Source of the DNA: Gracilaria gracilis
Taxonomy: Eukaryota > Rhodophyta > Florideophyceae > Gracilariales > Gracilariaceae
Length of the DNA: 64,000 nucleotides
Direction: 5' to 3'
NCBI GenBank assembly: GCA_030374805.1
Contig: JARGSG010000024.1
Location: 558,001-622,000, forward strand
The notes beneath the pieces are model-generated. The model saw only the letters and a program-made list of their open reading frames with translations, searched no databases and was not told the DNA's origin. Position numbers and translations under genes: made by a program. Shown piece by piece: positions 1 to 11,066 of the stretch (the first letter of the stretch is position 1; each line of letters opens with the position of its first letter).

Positions 1-1
1 A

Positions 2-2920
2 GACTCGTCTTCGTATGTTAGAAAAGCTGCTGCTCATGCTATAAGCAAAGTGTGTTCGCTGGATACCGCCTCAAAGGAACTGCTGATGGAGCCCCTCAAA
101 GATCTGCTCAGTGATCTTTCGCCACAGGTCATTGGAAGTGCCGTGGCTGCCTTTGAAGATGTCTGTCCTTATGACTGGCATCTTATTCACCCTCACTATA
201 GACGCTATTGTACCAATCTGTCCAGCCAGGATCCATGGGGTCAGGTGGCCGTTGTTCATCTGCTTCTGCGCTATGCTCGAGCCCATTTTGCGCAACCTAC
301 CAAACAGAGCACTCCTCGAAATTCAGACCTTGATCTGCTCCTCAACAATGTCACCCCGTTGTTCTATTCCATGAACGCCGCCGTTGTTAGCGCCGCTGTC
401 GCCACGTACTATCACATCGCTACACCGGATGAGTTTTGCACGCTTGCAATCAAACCGCTCATGCGATTAGTTGCGCTGCGAAGCGAAGCAAGTCAATCGG
501 TTGCGCTCAACATTGCATCAGCCGTAGCCACCCGATACCCAGCCGTGCTGATTCCGTACGTGTCCGAGTTTTATGTTTCCGCTGCACATAGTGCCACAGT
601 TCGAAATCTGCGAATCAAAGTCCTCATGCGAATCTGTGCCACGGCCGGGAAGGAAGGCGGGATTGGGTCGAAGCCGCACGCTAGACGTGCACTTCTGGCC
701 GAACTGCGTGAATATTTGCATCGACGTGAATATGATTTGGCTGCTTCTGCCGCCAGAGCGATTGGATGTTTGGCTACTGCACATCCGGAATCGACGCCAG
801 CTATTGTGAAGGTTCTTTCTTCTGTGGTGGGTTCTGCGAATAGTTCTGCCGTCGTTACGGAGTCTATCGGTGTATTGCGTCGTTTATTGCAACGTCATCC
901 TACAGCGCAGGCTAAGGCTTTGCCACAGCTTATCGCGATGCTTCTTACGGATGGGAGTAAGAAGAAGGAATCAATCAAGGAACCGGCAGCTCGAGCTAGT
1001 ATTATATGGCTCATTGCGGAATTCTATGACAAGGTGCCTATTGTGGCTACAGAAGCGCTGCGATTATTGGCCCGGGGCTTCTCGGGTGAAGCTGCGGAAG
1101 TGAAACTACAGATCCTCAATCTTGCGGCAAAGGTTGTGGCGTCAGCCGAAACTGCAATCGATTCCATAGATGAACGCGAAACGCTTGTGCCTATTAATAA
1201 GCGTCGTCAGCTCCTCACGTACGTCTTAACCTGCGCCCGCTACGACCGAGACTATGATGTGCGGGACAAGGCAAGAATGTTGAACTTTGTTTTCTTTTCC
1301 GAGGGTGGCAAAGTGCTACGGAAACATGCATGCAAAGCTTTCATGACAAAGAAACCAGTTGCATCAGTAGGCCAAGGAGATGATGCGGCACAATATATCG
1401 AAGAGCAGTTAGAGTCGGATATGGTGATCGGATCTCTTGCACACGTTCTAAACGGAAGGCGATTGCCAGGGTTTCATCCTTTAGAACCGTGGTCAGCTAC
1501 GGATTCCGAGGATTCCTTGCGCGGAGAAGCAAGTGGCGATAAGGGGAATGCAGCCATAAGCCGGGACTACGTTGGCGTCAGTAGCGCAGACTATCAAAAC
1601 TACATCTCTCCAAATACGACGTCGATATCAAGCTCAACGTGGATGCCGCCAACCAGTATTTCTTCAGCAGACGTAAGAACCAATGGCCTTCCGATGCTAT
1701 CCACGAGCGGAGAGGAAAACATTGCATCGTCCTTGAGGTTGAACCAGCCATATCATAAGACCACTCAGAATACAGCGGTTGATGTCGACCCCGAAAAGTT
1801 CTATGGGGACGAAGAAGATTCTTCAGAGTATGATGATGACTCTTATGAGACGGATGACGAAGAAGATGAGGGAAACGAAGAAGTTGCTCTTGCGACGGTA
1901 AGTTCGGGGACGCGGGCCGTGAAAACATCGCTGTCATCAAAGGCACAGCCGAAGGGGCTCTTGATTGACACTGATGAGGTCACGCCAGTTGCAACACGAA
2001 ATGAGCAGAAGAAGAACGTTCGGCATGTGTCAAATGAATATGATTTGGATGATCTGCTAGGAGGTTTGACATTCTCGTCTAATACATCGGACAACAAAAA
2101 GAACCTTTCAGAAGGGCCAGCAAATGTTCAGACCTCGACGATCGATTTGAGACAAAAGACAGAGTATCACAGAGTAATGGAGGCATGGAATGCATCAGGT
2201 TTAGAGGTTGACGCTGCGTACTTGAGAGCAACATCGACTGATGAACCAGATATAACTCCCATAATGCTTCGTGTTACGAATAACGGTAAGAGCGACGTGA
2301 ACCGAATTGGATTTGCTTCACAGTGTGGGAATAAGTTTGAATGCACTGCTAAAATTCCCTCACTTTCAGTCAACGAAAGCACGGAAGTATCTGCAGTCGC
2401 TCGGTTCGCTGGAAAGACGTCCGGCGTACGTTTCGGTGTTACAATTGATGGAAAAGGCTTTGGAAGCGCTGAGCTTAAGCCAACTATTGGCTATTTGATA
2501 AAACCCCATCTAACCTTGACCCCACATGGGTTCTTGGAGGCTGAGAAACAACTAAAGGGTATGTTCAGTAGCGAGGCCTCGGTTGTTTTACAGGAACCGA
2601 AGGACAATGACTGGATTGGGCTATCAAAAGCGATAGAAAAACTTTTACTAAGCACATGCTTCGTGGCACACATCAAGACCTCGATTGGTAGCGAATTGGG
2701 AGATGCATCTGAACGGTTTTCCTCGGTATTTGCGGGATACCAACCCCTTGGGCAGCCCGCTGTTGTCGGAGAGAATCCTGTCTTGCTACGAGTGACATTG
2801 AAGTCCAGTACAAATAGCGGAGAATGTCATTGCAAGATATGGATTGGGTGCGAGAAAGTACTACTGTCCGCTAACTTACTGCAACTTTGTAAGACCACTC
2901 TGAATTCTATGGTCTTCTAA
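2..2920 (+). CDS. AP3B: AP-3 adaptor complex beta subunit, 5' end outside window
   Basis: Large beta subunit of the AP-3 adaptor, which sorts membrane cargo from endosome/Golgi to lysosome or vacuole-type organelles. The frame is open from the first bases of the window: before the GTG at 50 it reads DSSSYVRKAAAHAISK, which matches the conserved adaptin core, so the gene starts upstream and the true N-terminus is missing. Helical HEAT-type repeats fill about the first 470 residues. A long Ser-rich and very acidic hinge follows (around 1795-1890, with runs of D and E), typical of beta-3 hinges. A short DLDDLLGGL stretch after it could be a clathrin- or accessory-protein-binding peptide. The C-terminal part from about 2190 resembles the beta-3 ear. 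No introns are visible. The protein could be confused with beta-1/2 adaptins, but the acidic hinge favours beta-3. Confidence 0.88.
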   Translation, partial: DSSSYVRKAAAHAISKVCSLDTASKELLMEPLKDLLSDLSPQVIGSAVAAFEDVCPYDWHLIHPHYRRYCTNLSSQDPWGQVAVVHLLLRYARAHFAQPTKQSTPRNSDLDLLLNNVTPLFYSMNAAVVSAAVATYYHIATPDEFCTLAIKPLMRLVALRSEASQSVALNIASAVATRYPAVLIPYVSEFYVSAAHSATVRNLRIKVLMRICATAGKEGGIGSKPHARRALLAELREYLHRREYDLAASAARAIGCLATAHPESTPAIVKVLSSVVGSANSSAVVTESIGVLRRLLQRHPTAQAKALPQLIAMLLTDGSKKKESIKEPAARASIIWLIAEFYDKVPIVATEALRLLARGFSGEAAEVKLQILNLAAKVVASAETAIDSIDERETLVPINKRRQLLTYVLTCARYDRDYDVRDKARMLNFVFFSEGGKVLRKHACKAFMTKKPVASVGQGDDAAQYIEEQLESDMVIGSLAHVLNGRRLPGFHPLEPWSATDSEDSLRGEASGDKGNAAISRDYVGVSSADYQNYISPNTTSISSSTWMPPTSISSADVRTNGLPMLSTSGEENIASSLRLNQPYHKTTQNTAVDVDPEKFYGDEEDSSEYDDDSYETDDEEDEGNEEVALATVSSGTRAVKTSLSSKAQPKGLLIDTDEVTPVATRNEQKKNVRHVSNEYDLDDLLGGLTFSSNTSDNKKNLSEGPANVQTSTIDLRQKTEYHRVMEAWNASGLEVDAAYLRATSTDEPDITPIMLRVTNNGKSDVNRIGFASQCGNKFECTAKIPSLSVNESTEVSAVARFAGKTSGVRFGVTIDGKGFGSAELKPTIGYLIKPHLTLTPHGFLEAEKQLKGMFSSEASVVLQEPKDNDWIGLSKAIEKLLLSTCFVAHIKTSIGSELGDASERFSSVFAGYQPLGQPAVVGENPVLLRVTLKSSTNSGECHCKIWIGCEKVLLSANLLQLCKTTLNSMVF

Positions 2921-3730
2921 CTATTATGTCGCGCACAGCCGGAAGAGAGAAAGTTCATCTGAAGCTGGGATGTTCAAGAAAGTTTGCATATAGGTTCTGG
3001 ACACTTCTGTGAACATTAAACAGAAACTGCCCTTGACCAGGCCGGCCCAAACTGCAAATAATTCCCATTTTGCCTGGAAGAAGCAGCTGCTCACGACATT
3101 GGCAAACTTCGAACCCCACCCTTGGGCAACGTAGCGTTCGCTAAGTTATTTGCCAAATAACTCTTGTATCATGTGGTGTGTCTGGATACGTTTGTGTGTC
3201 TCATGGCGTATGCATTTGTATGCTACATTTGATCAAAATGTTTGATTGAGTAGCCTTATCCAGATGCTAGTCTGCTGTTCTTCCGTAACCTTACTACCCT
3301 TGGTATATATATAGTGTGTATATACATATACAGTATGTAGCCCTACATGTAGGTTCCTCCGATTGTGCGCTTCGGCACGCGCAAGAGGATCCCTTCTCGC
3401 ATCTGTGCCACCTGTTCTTGATTATGATCAGCCGCCCCTGATTCCGAGGCGGCAGTAATTCTATCTACTCTCTCTTAAAAGAAGCTCAAAACCGAAATGG
3501 CACCTGTTGGGTTAGCAATAAGACTTGTCGTGGAGAGCTAATCAGAATGACACATACAGGTAGGACCCAGGTTACTGACCAAGTCAAATCAACAAAGACT
3601 TCCTCCTTTACCCTTGAACAGATTACCAGTGTCATGGGCTGGGAAAAAGAGACAAAGAAAAAAAGGTTATGAAAATGTAGATATGCGTACAGGTTGATAT
3701 ACTAAGTATATCTACGCGTACTGGCGACTA

Positions 3731-3777
3731 ACTGGTGGTAAGGGTAAGAGGGCTAAACTTCCCCTCTTACCACCAGT
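3731..3777. repeat. 47-base inverted repeat (hairpin)
   Basis: The left arm ACTGGTGGTAAG pairs with the right arm CTTACCACCAGT. The inner part GGTAAGAGGG also pairs with CCCCTCTTACC, so two alternative stems are possible around a short AAACTT loop. The sequence GGTAAGAGGGCTAA inside it recurs at other intergenic loci of the window (7240, 47342, 58544). Confidence 0.7.
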
Positions 3778-4040
3778 ACACTTCTATCAAACTGAGATAT
3801 GTATGTACTTCACCGATGAATTGACTCCTGGAGTCAGGTAGGTAAAGTTACCGCCTCAAAATCCATCATAACATACGAAGTTATAAAGTTCCCTGTTGCA
3901 TATACACGAATATTATGTCATTAGAGTGGCAACCTTGTATTAACGCTTCTGCGGTCGAAAACACCTTAGGTACCTAATACTTTCTTTGTACCATATTATA
4001 GCCCCGTGAGTGTAGCACGGCTACTGATTTGTGGTTTGTG

Positions 4041-4140
4041 GCTACGGTGTAGAGATAAGTGTTATAGGTTGTTGGGGTTCTTAGCATACCCCCGCGTACG
4101 AGTAATTCACGTACGCGTTTCATAAATGAGAGAGAGAGAA
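4041..4140 (+). repeat. dispersed repeat with CGTACG hairpin, copy 1
   Basis: Contains CGCGTACGAGTAATTCACG, in which CGCGTAC pairs with GTACGCG, followed by CATAAATGAG and a GA tract. A related copy lies inverted at about 29386-29481. The two share the hairpin, the preceding TTGGGG-TTC segment and the CATAAAT(G/A)AG that follows. The element type is not recognised. Confidence 0.5.
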
Positions 4141-4715
4141 CCTTGTATTATACATAAGGTTATACCCCACATGTTAGCTTGCCGACATGGATTGCAAACA
4201 TTCCCTCCCTGCATTGCTTCCATCTGCAATGCATCGTGACCAGATCAATGAATCATTTCAAAGAATGCTTGTTTTGGTAGCTTAGAGAATGTGCGCCTAC
4301 TACGAAGTTCGTAGTACGAACACCTCTTGTTGGCCATGAATGAGCCTCTTTCACTATGAGCATGCCCTCTTTTTGGATCAGAGACAGCCTTTTTCGGACT
4401 TTCACAATGCCAGGGAGCTGAATACAGTTCGGTGTGCCTTTTTATTGCCAAGCAGTAGGGCTAACCACTACGAGCCCCCTCCGTGTGAATGCTTTTTAGC
4501 TGCGTCTATCTATGATACGCTCAAATCACTGCACCACCCGAGGTGTGAATCGTTTTCTCCTCTTCGCGTTTTCTACGACAACTTCTTCAGCAACTCCATT
4601 CGCGGATTTGAAACAACTTCTCGAAGACGAGAAACAGGAACGTTTATGTTCATGAGAAGCCTTCCCGGTATAGCGGAACGTTGAGGCGATACAATTTGTC
4701 AGAGCAACGTTCGCA

Positions 4716-6788
4716 ATGATTGTGTTCACTGCTATCTTTCTTTTGATGTTCCCGGCCTCAGCAAGCCGCCTCGAAGACTTTCAAGATATCAACTGCTCAT
4801 CCACCGACCCCGCACAAAGGCTCCAAGATGCAGGAGAGGCTGGTAACTGTCTGAGTGCCGTTCGCGATCAACGATATCATCAGGAATTCGAGAAGTGCAA
4901 AGAGAACGTGTGCTTCCTCTTCATCCATGAACCGCCAATCGTGACTTACAGTGAAGCTGTTTTCCATAAGGAAGACAACGTGAAGCAAATGCAACTACCT
5001 TTCTTGTGCAAGAACCCAAGCGCGAGGCATAGATCTCTTGGAGGGTTGGCGTTCGACATCTTGGGAAGTACCAGTGCCCGGGAAGAATACTGTGCGTGGG
5101 TCGGACCTCTGCATTCATGTACGTGGAACGCGCTCGTCGACTTTGCGACCATGAAGGGAAAGGAAGAAGGATATCAGTTCGCCCTGGTGGGTCCCATGTT
5201 AGAAACACCGCAGAGAAAGTGCTATCATTTTGCGAGTACTTCATGGTGGGACGGAAAAATGGTGGTAGTGGGAAGAAACAAACGCGAAAACATGGTCACC
5301 GTACATCCGGTTTGGCAGCTTATTAGCCCATTTCAACCGAATACTTGGATTGTTGTGGGAAGTGTGATAGCACTTTTTGTGATTGTGTGTCTTTTGATCG
5401 TGTATCGATTTCATGTATTCCGTGGGAAGTCAATAATCACAGCTATAACCGCTTATTTTGTGTTTATGGGAGAAGGGGGCAAGGCATTGGCTACAGGCCG
5501 TGTAGCAAGAGAAGAAGAATGTTCTAGACAACGTTTGAGATCCAAAGCGAGTAGCTCAATCGATCTGGAAGCTGCGTCGTCTCTCCAAAGCTCATCAAGT
5601 TATGAAGATGTATCACTTCAGAATGATTTCAATGATTCTAAAAGAGAGGTACCCTTAGTAGAAACCGAACAGAAAGAAGCGTTTCTGACTAAGTTCAGCC
5701 TTGCAACCTCATTGTTTCGCATATCGCTCATCGCGTTTCTGGCAATGTTTTCTTTGTTTTATGAGGTAGCAGTCGTCAACTTTCTTTTTCAGCAACAGAG
5801 TCTTCAAATTACGAAAGACGTCATACATTTTACATTGGACGAGTTGACAAAATATGCTTTAGTACAAGACACGGCCATGGAGGCCATTTGGAATATGAGA
5901 GGTAAGGATATAATTCGTTATTTTGTGCTCACTCTTGTATCGATAATCTCTGATGCCAACGCCTATCGCCATCACCTGATCTGCGAGCGAAATGTATCTA
6001 TACCAACAGTGAATCCTAGGAGTACCAAATTTGATGAGAGAAATAAGTCTCAGATTCCATGGAAACGCTGCCAGAACGGGGCAGAATGCTTTAGTTGGCT
6101 TCTCGACGAAAAGAACCCCGTCCAATTCTACGTGACTTACGAGCTGGATGCCATGCACTTGATTCAAACAAAAGCCAATTGCGGTGAGTAGCATGCTTGA
6201 AGATACCCATGGGCAGTGCACGAGTTTTCCGGTTGCTGACCGCCGTATTCTTTTGCTTCGGATGACTCAGAATTGGTAACCATGTTTGCAACAAAAGGAA
6301 CAATCTATGAATTCAACAGTGGGTGGCTATTCACCGAGCAAGTCCCGTCCGGGAAGCGCAGAAACTTCGATCGGGAACTCGGTGCATTGAAAATCAGTGG
6401 AAGGGTACGTCTAGCCAACCTCATTACTATTATTCCAACGGTCGGAATCCGAACGCTGACGTTTGATTATCTTTCTCTCTAATGTTGAACCGAATATCCT
6501 TTGCAGCTGTCCGAGTTGATTGGGAGGATCCCTGAATTGTGTGCTCCAAACCTGGGCTCAAGTATAGCCTTTTTGATTATTCTGCTTCCTGTTGCGTTCC
6601 TTGTTCTTCCGCCTCTAGTCTGCTCAGCGTTGGTGGCAATATGCTGGCGGACGATCAATACCAAAGAGGACAACGAATCTCCTGTACTTCCGGATTCTAA
6701 TACACCCATTGGGCAGAATGGCGGCGAAACACCTGTATCTTCTAAATCGAGGTATCTTTCTACAAGCTTCGGAGATGATTCCTTTTGA
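4716..6788 (+). CDS. iGluR-like ligand-gated channel homologue, copy 1
   Basis: Predicted plasma-membrane receptor channel, 591 aa, from four exons: 4716-5901, 6010-6183, 6271-6404, 6507-6788; all junctions are GT/AG and keep frame. Order seen: signal peptide (about residues 1-17); S1-like half with EPPIVTY, FDIL, CTWNALVDF and VGPMLETPQRKCYHF; M1 (WIVVGSVIALFVIVCLLIVY); a pore-loop-like TAYFVFMGEGG; a Ser/acidic insert of about 75 residues; M3 ending FYEVAVVNFLF; S2-like half (KYALVQDTAM ... WKRCQNG ... LGALKISGR); M4 (FLIILLPVAFLVLPPLVC). This follows iGluR topology without the amino-terminal domain. The Arg of TPQR sits where iGluRs bind the ligand carboxylate. Cysteines are conserved with the copies at 26746 and 33801. 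Family assignment is by motif order and is an inference; the ligand is unknown. Confidence 0.62.
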
Positions 6789-8374
6789 TGAAACAATGGC
6801 CATACGCACGAAAGTTCACTTTCTTTGGTTTCGCTCCCCAGAGAACCTCCAACCCGTTGAACTTGGTTCTCACTGGGCGGTTTTGGATTGAAGACGGTGA
6901 TTCCACTGGTACTCTAGTTATTCACTCCCTGCTCTTCACTGATGCTCATGGCTGAGAAAAGTTTCGAATCTTCTGTTTACTTCATTGTAATGGGAAACAT
7001 TACAATCCAGATTCTCCGAAGGTCTAGGACATGTTTTTCGTTGAGTGCACATGATCTTTCTCCCGAGTAGAAAGCCTTGTAACTGTCAATTACCGATTGG
7101 TCGATGACGGACGGTAATGGCTGGAATCACTACATCGTACAGCTGAAAAGTAAGTTCGGACACTAGATTCGGTTGTGCCTTCGTCGGTGTTGGAGAATCG
7201 TTTGTCAACGAAAAAGTATCGTGTTCTTGAATCGACCAGGGTAAGAGGGCTATCTGCCCTTGCGGTTCGATTTTTGTGCTCTGTTCTAGAAGTTGTAGCG
7301 TTCAAAACCCTTCGTTCTGTACATAGCGCTTGTCACATTCGTCGGTGTAGGAAAAAGGGTTGCCGACGGTGGCCTTCTACTCTTGCAGATACAGCTTACC
7401 GTTGGTACCAATGGTGGAGCAAACCGTTGTTACAATCGGTATGCTTGTCATTGAAGTGAACGGACCAAAACTCGACGTCCTTGTTTGTCGCCGCATCTGT
7501 TACCGCAATTTCTTAGAACTGTGACAATGGCAAGGAGAGCGGGAGCCAACTCGACCTGTGTTGCATGGCTATGCGGTCGAACTTCACCCTGTTTCGCTTG
7601 TGTGTATGGGACACTACACTGTTGCGAGTGTGGTACAGGCGTGAGTAAAGATGCGGAGCAATTTGCGCTGAACAGTTCTTTAGCAAAGCTTCTCGTTGCG
7701 ATGAAGTTCGAGAAACAAAAGCAAGTCCGTTAAGAGTTTGTACATCGTTGAGCATTATCTTTGAACCTTTTTACCTGCTTGAGCAAAAAACGCGGCCTTC
7801 CCGAGGAGCACTTTTTTGCTTGTTTTGGAATTCGAGACTTTCATCCAACAACAGAAGGTACATGAAGAACGCAGTTTCAAGAATGCAGTACCATGTTGGC
7901 TTAAAAGGATGACTACATTCACCTAACGTTATGGTCCTTGTCTTTTTTCTATCACCACCATCTATTTCAAAGCTGGGATCAGGCTGGAATAGTATCCTTC
8001 ACAACCATTTAACCCGCACTCATCTAATCTCCACTTCCTTCTACAACAAAAACATACGTAGAAATTTGCTTATTGCCAAGTAGCGGCTCTAATTCCCGCA
8101 CTAAGCGAGCAATGACGGCCCCTAAGGGGTCGGTAGTGTCGTCGAACAACAAAAATGTCGGGATGCCCCCAGCCAACCAGTTATTGTCTCTCTCTCTCAT
8201 TTATAGGCACATGTAGCTTAATTACAACAGTTGTTGTCTTCTACGGTTGTTGTGCTTATTCCACCTCCTTCATTTAGCGTTTATATGATTCTCTAGAATA
8301 TTCTAGACAACAACATGCTGATGAAGATCTGACTAGCCGTAGGACACCGAGAGACTCTTTACTCGTCTGAGCTA
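6789..8374. other. spacer between receptor gene and transposon nest
   Basis: No supported gene; the frames of 60-94 codons here lack recognisable content. It holds GGTAAGAGGGCTA (7240-7252), the palindromic block ACCGTTGGTACCAATGGT (7398-7415), and a CT tract followed by CATTTATAGG (8196-8215), an inverted counterpart of the GA tract near 4121. The left TA duplication of the Tc3-like transposon ends it at 8373-8374. Confidence 0.5.
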
Positions 8375-8403
8375 CAGTGCGCGAGACTCCTATACGACAC
8401 CCC
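8375..8403 (+). repeat. left terminal inverted repeat of Tc3-like element
   Basis: Starts CAGTGCGCGAGACTCCTATA directly after the TA at 8373-8374. It is complementary to 23438-23466 with one mismatch. Confidence 0.92.
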
Positions 8404-8688
8404 CCCTTTTTAGCTGTACAGAGTAAACTAAACGATTACGGACGACGCAGCAGCATGCGGCTCTCCGTTACATAAAAACGTTTAAAAGAAAACTGTACCC
8501 AGGCCAAACGACTTGTAGTCCCTGAGCAGCACGCAAACGGCTACTTCACCCCGCGAAACATCTATACGACATACACAACAAAAGGTAGTTGTAACACTTC
8601 TAGTAGTAGTATTTAGTTCATAAAACCTTTCTTTGTATTCTTAATCTTTCCGTCCACCCTCATATCACCACTTCAACTCATTCCAACA

Positions 8689-8926
8689 ATGCCAAAACGC
8701 ACGTTTTTGACAGAGAAAGAAAAAGGCCAGATAAAGGCTTTTAAAAAGAGTGGTCTGTCTATTGCCGCTACCGCCAGACAAACGACACGGAGCGGAGATG
8801 TCATAGCAAGGTACTTGAAGAACCCAGCGATGTACGAAACCAACAAATTCATCAAAAGGCCCACAAAAATGACCGCCACAGCACACCGTTTATTGGTAAA
8901 ATAAGAACAGAGGAGTATGCGCGATA
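8689..8926 (+). pseudogene. Tc3-like transposase, N-terminal part
   Basis: DNA-binding part of a Tc3-type transposase. It starts MPKRTFLTEKEKGQIKAF and has the helix-turn-helix pattern of the family (LSIAATARQTTRS...VIARYLKNP, then N-KFIKRPTKMT). A stop follows at 8902-8904, after which the frame runs on to the TA where the pogo-like element entered. The frame resumes at 22432 on the other side without shift. The start is the first ATG in a frame that matches the usual Tc3 N-terminus. Confidence 0.85.
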
Positions 8927-8935
8927 CAGTGCACC
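8927..8935 (+). repeat. left end of pogo-like element
   Basis: CAGTGCACC directly after TA, an exact inverted match to 22421-22429. The pairing becomes imperfect further in. Confidence 0.8.
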
Positions 8936-9097
8936 CCTTGTACTGTGCACGCTCACTGCAGTGCACCAGAATCGGCTTGGCACAGAACTGGAGACGTGTA
9001 CACATGTACACGTACTGGGCTCATTCGTCCTTGATCTCCAACCTAGAAGAGGCTCTGGTCTCGAGATTCGACCCCATCACGGACACACAAAACGATC

Positions 9098-10364
9098 ATG
9101 ACCGTTCAAAAACAAAAAGGAACCCAGCTCACACAAGCAAGAAAGCTTGAAATCGCGAATGCTCTTAACACTGGATCAACAGTTGACGGAGTAATTTACA
9201 AGTATGGCATATCACGTCGTACCGCATACAATATTAAGCACAATGCAGGCAAAATTCGATCTCTGGCCCAATGCCCAGCAACAATGGCCTCGTATCGTGC
9301 CAGAGTCACAAAATATCCCCAGATCGAAGAGGGTCTCCTAATTTTCTTGACTGCTGCTCGCTCTATGAAACTCCCTATAACTGCAAACGTCATTAATGTC
9401 AAGGCAAAACAGATTCACAAACAAATAATGAATGGTGAAAACGAGATACTGAAACAGGAGATACAATCTTCTCGAGGTTCGGATGGGTGGGTGCAAAAGT
9501 TTGTCAAGCGAAATGGACTTCGATCAGTTTCTTTACATGGACAAGCAGGTAGCGTTAATATTGAGAAGGTTGCTCGCAGTATTTCAGCACTACGCGAACA
9601 ACTACGTTCTTACGACCCAGAATTTGTTTTCAATGTGGACGAAACAGGTCTATTTTACAGATTGCTGCCACGTAGGACCTACAAACTGGAGCAAGAGAAC
9701 CGCAAATCAGTTCGAGGGACGAAGAATATGAAGGCCAAAGACCGTATAACAGGCTATATTTGTACCAATGCCACAGGTACTTTGAAATTACCGATTGGAA
9801 TCATCGGCTCTTCGAAAAGCCCTCGATGCTTTCGCAAGCAGGCACCACCACTTCCATACTTCTCACAAAAAAACGCTTGGTCCGATGCACCCACATTTCG
9901 CAAATGGTTTTACACTGTGTTTTTACCCTTTGTGCGAAAACGGACGAAGTCTAGTGTGGCTCTTATTATGGGTAACTGTTCGGCGCATGGTGATCTGCAA
10001 GACTCGAGGGACCAGGTCATGATTTTCAACCTTCCACCAAACTGTACTGCTTTGTTTCAACCGATGGACTGTGGAGTCATTGCAGCTCTAAAGGTTCGCT
10101 AACGCCATCATTTGTTGAACGAAATCATAATGTCGTTCGAGGACAGAGAAGTGAGACGTTCCAATGCTGTGAAGATGACTGCAGGTACGAAAGGTTTAGC
10201 AGAAGGTCACGAACCGCACGTTCTGGATGCAATAGAACTAGTCGAAAAAGCGTGGAGTTGTATAAGTGAGAGGACAATTGCACGGTGTTGGGTGAAGGCA
10301 GATATACTACCCAAGCAGGTATGTATTCATTTAAATGCTGCGCATGGTAAGAGTAATTTGGTTT
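9098..10364 (+). pseudogene. pogo-like transposase, N-terminal and DDE part
   Basis: Starts MTVQKQKGTQLTQARKLEIA. It has a CENP-B-type helix-turn-helix (VIYKYGISRRTAYNIKHN), a second Tc5/CENP-B-type DNA-binding region (SDGWVQKFVKRNGLRS) and a DDE_1 catalytic core: FNVDETGLFYRLLP holds the first Asp and LPPNCTALFQPMDCGVIAALK the third. Where the family normally has a second Asp before N-x-x-AH, this copy has Gly (IMGNCSAH). A TAA at 10100-10102 interrupts the frame, which then continues (HHLLNEIIMSFEDREV) up to the LTR insertion. The retrotransposon entered between 10364 and 21881, and the frame resumes beyond it. Confidence 0.88.
10360..10364. repeat. target-site duplication GGTTT, left
   Basis: Five bases directly before the LTR at 10365, repeated directly after the other LTR at 21876-21880. 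Five bases is usual for Ty3/gypsy integrase. Confidence 0.93.
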
Positions 10365-10872
10365 TGTCGTACAAATACCGATAAGGTGTGGGGTCCGCCT
10401 GGTAGAGGGAGCGCGCGAGGGCTCAACCTAAAGGGGAAAAACACACAACCAATATGGTAGTAGGGCACCTGAAACCCGCAGGGGCAAACGGCGGGGCAAC
10501 TAGTCTAGACCGTGTAGGTGTACGGTAGTAGACGTCGACGCGCGGTAAAACCTGGATAGTAATAGAGTAGTAAGTGACCAAGATGGTATAGTTACTGCCC
10601 TAATGGTGCCTGACTTTACAATACCCGAGGGGGAAGGCGAGGTGCACCACAATATATACAAGGTGCACCGACGCCGATCTCCCATGCGGGCATGACGTCA
10701 TCGGCTGTGCCCATGACCTACTGTCATGGGCCAGCAATGCTAAACTATCCTAGACTATAAATTAGAAATTAGAAATTATAAAATACAGAATACCAATTGG
10801 GTACAGTGTAGCCAGCAAGGCGCACCAGTAGACCCACGTGGCACCAACCCATTGAGGTCTCATTGTACTACA
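10365..10872 (-). repeat. 3' LTR of the retrotransposon (minus-strand sense)
   Basis: 508 bases, same length as the other LTR. ACC-N5-GGT sites lie at 10377, 10448, 10509, 10577 and 10792. It includes an AT-rich segment with TATAAATTAGAAATTAG (about 10756-10772). Confidence 0.95.
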
Positions 10873-10874
10873 GA

Positions 10875-10884
10875 CCCCCTTCCT
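10875..10884 (-). other. putative polypurine tract
   Basis: On the minus strand AGGAAGGGGG, two bases before the downstream LTR, the normal place of the plus-strand primer. Confidence 0.6.
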
Positions 10885-11066
10885 ACCCTGAGCCACGCCC
10901 TCGTGGCTCCTAGATCCTTTCACCAAGTCGGTTGCATCGTCGTACCAATTTGGTCCCTGTCGCAGCCTTCGTGCCATCTCGCGCCGTGCGTCGCATCGGC
11001 TCTGCGTCGCCGAGCGTACTCCGTTCACCACCTTGGTGATCACCGATTGCGGCTCTATCCACTTCT

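Larger units (their letters stand above)
2921..4715. other. spacer with hairpins and dispersed repeats, no gene seen
   Basis: No convincing coding frame. It holds an AT-type microsatellite (about 3304-3334), a strong inverted repeat (3731-3777), a short segment about 3435-3462 (CTGATTCCGAGGCGGCAG) repeated near 24681-24700, and a roughly 100-base hairpin-containing repeat at about 4041-4140 with an inverted relative at 29386-29481. A small TGCATTGC/GCAATGCA hairpin sits near 4213-4234. The 3' UTR of the AP-3 beta gene and the promoter of the receptor gene at 4716 must lie here but were not delimited. Confidence 0.6.

Noticed and set aside
4340-4684. 114-codon frame upstream of receptor copy 1
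   Set aside because: Composition is not protein-like, it overlaps the expected promoter, and copies 2 and 3 have no counterpart.
4121-8215. GA tract with CATAAATGAG at 4121 and its inverted partner near 8196 as ends of one large element
   Set aside because: The match is short and mostly simple sequence; no target duplication and no matching sequence beyond it.
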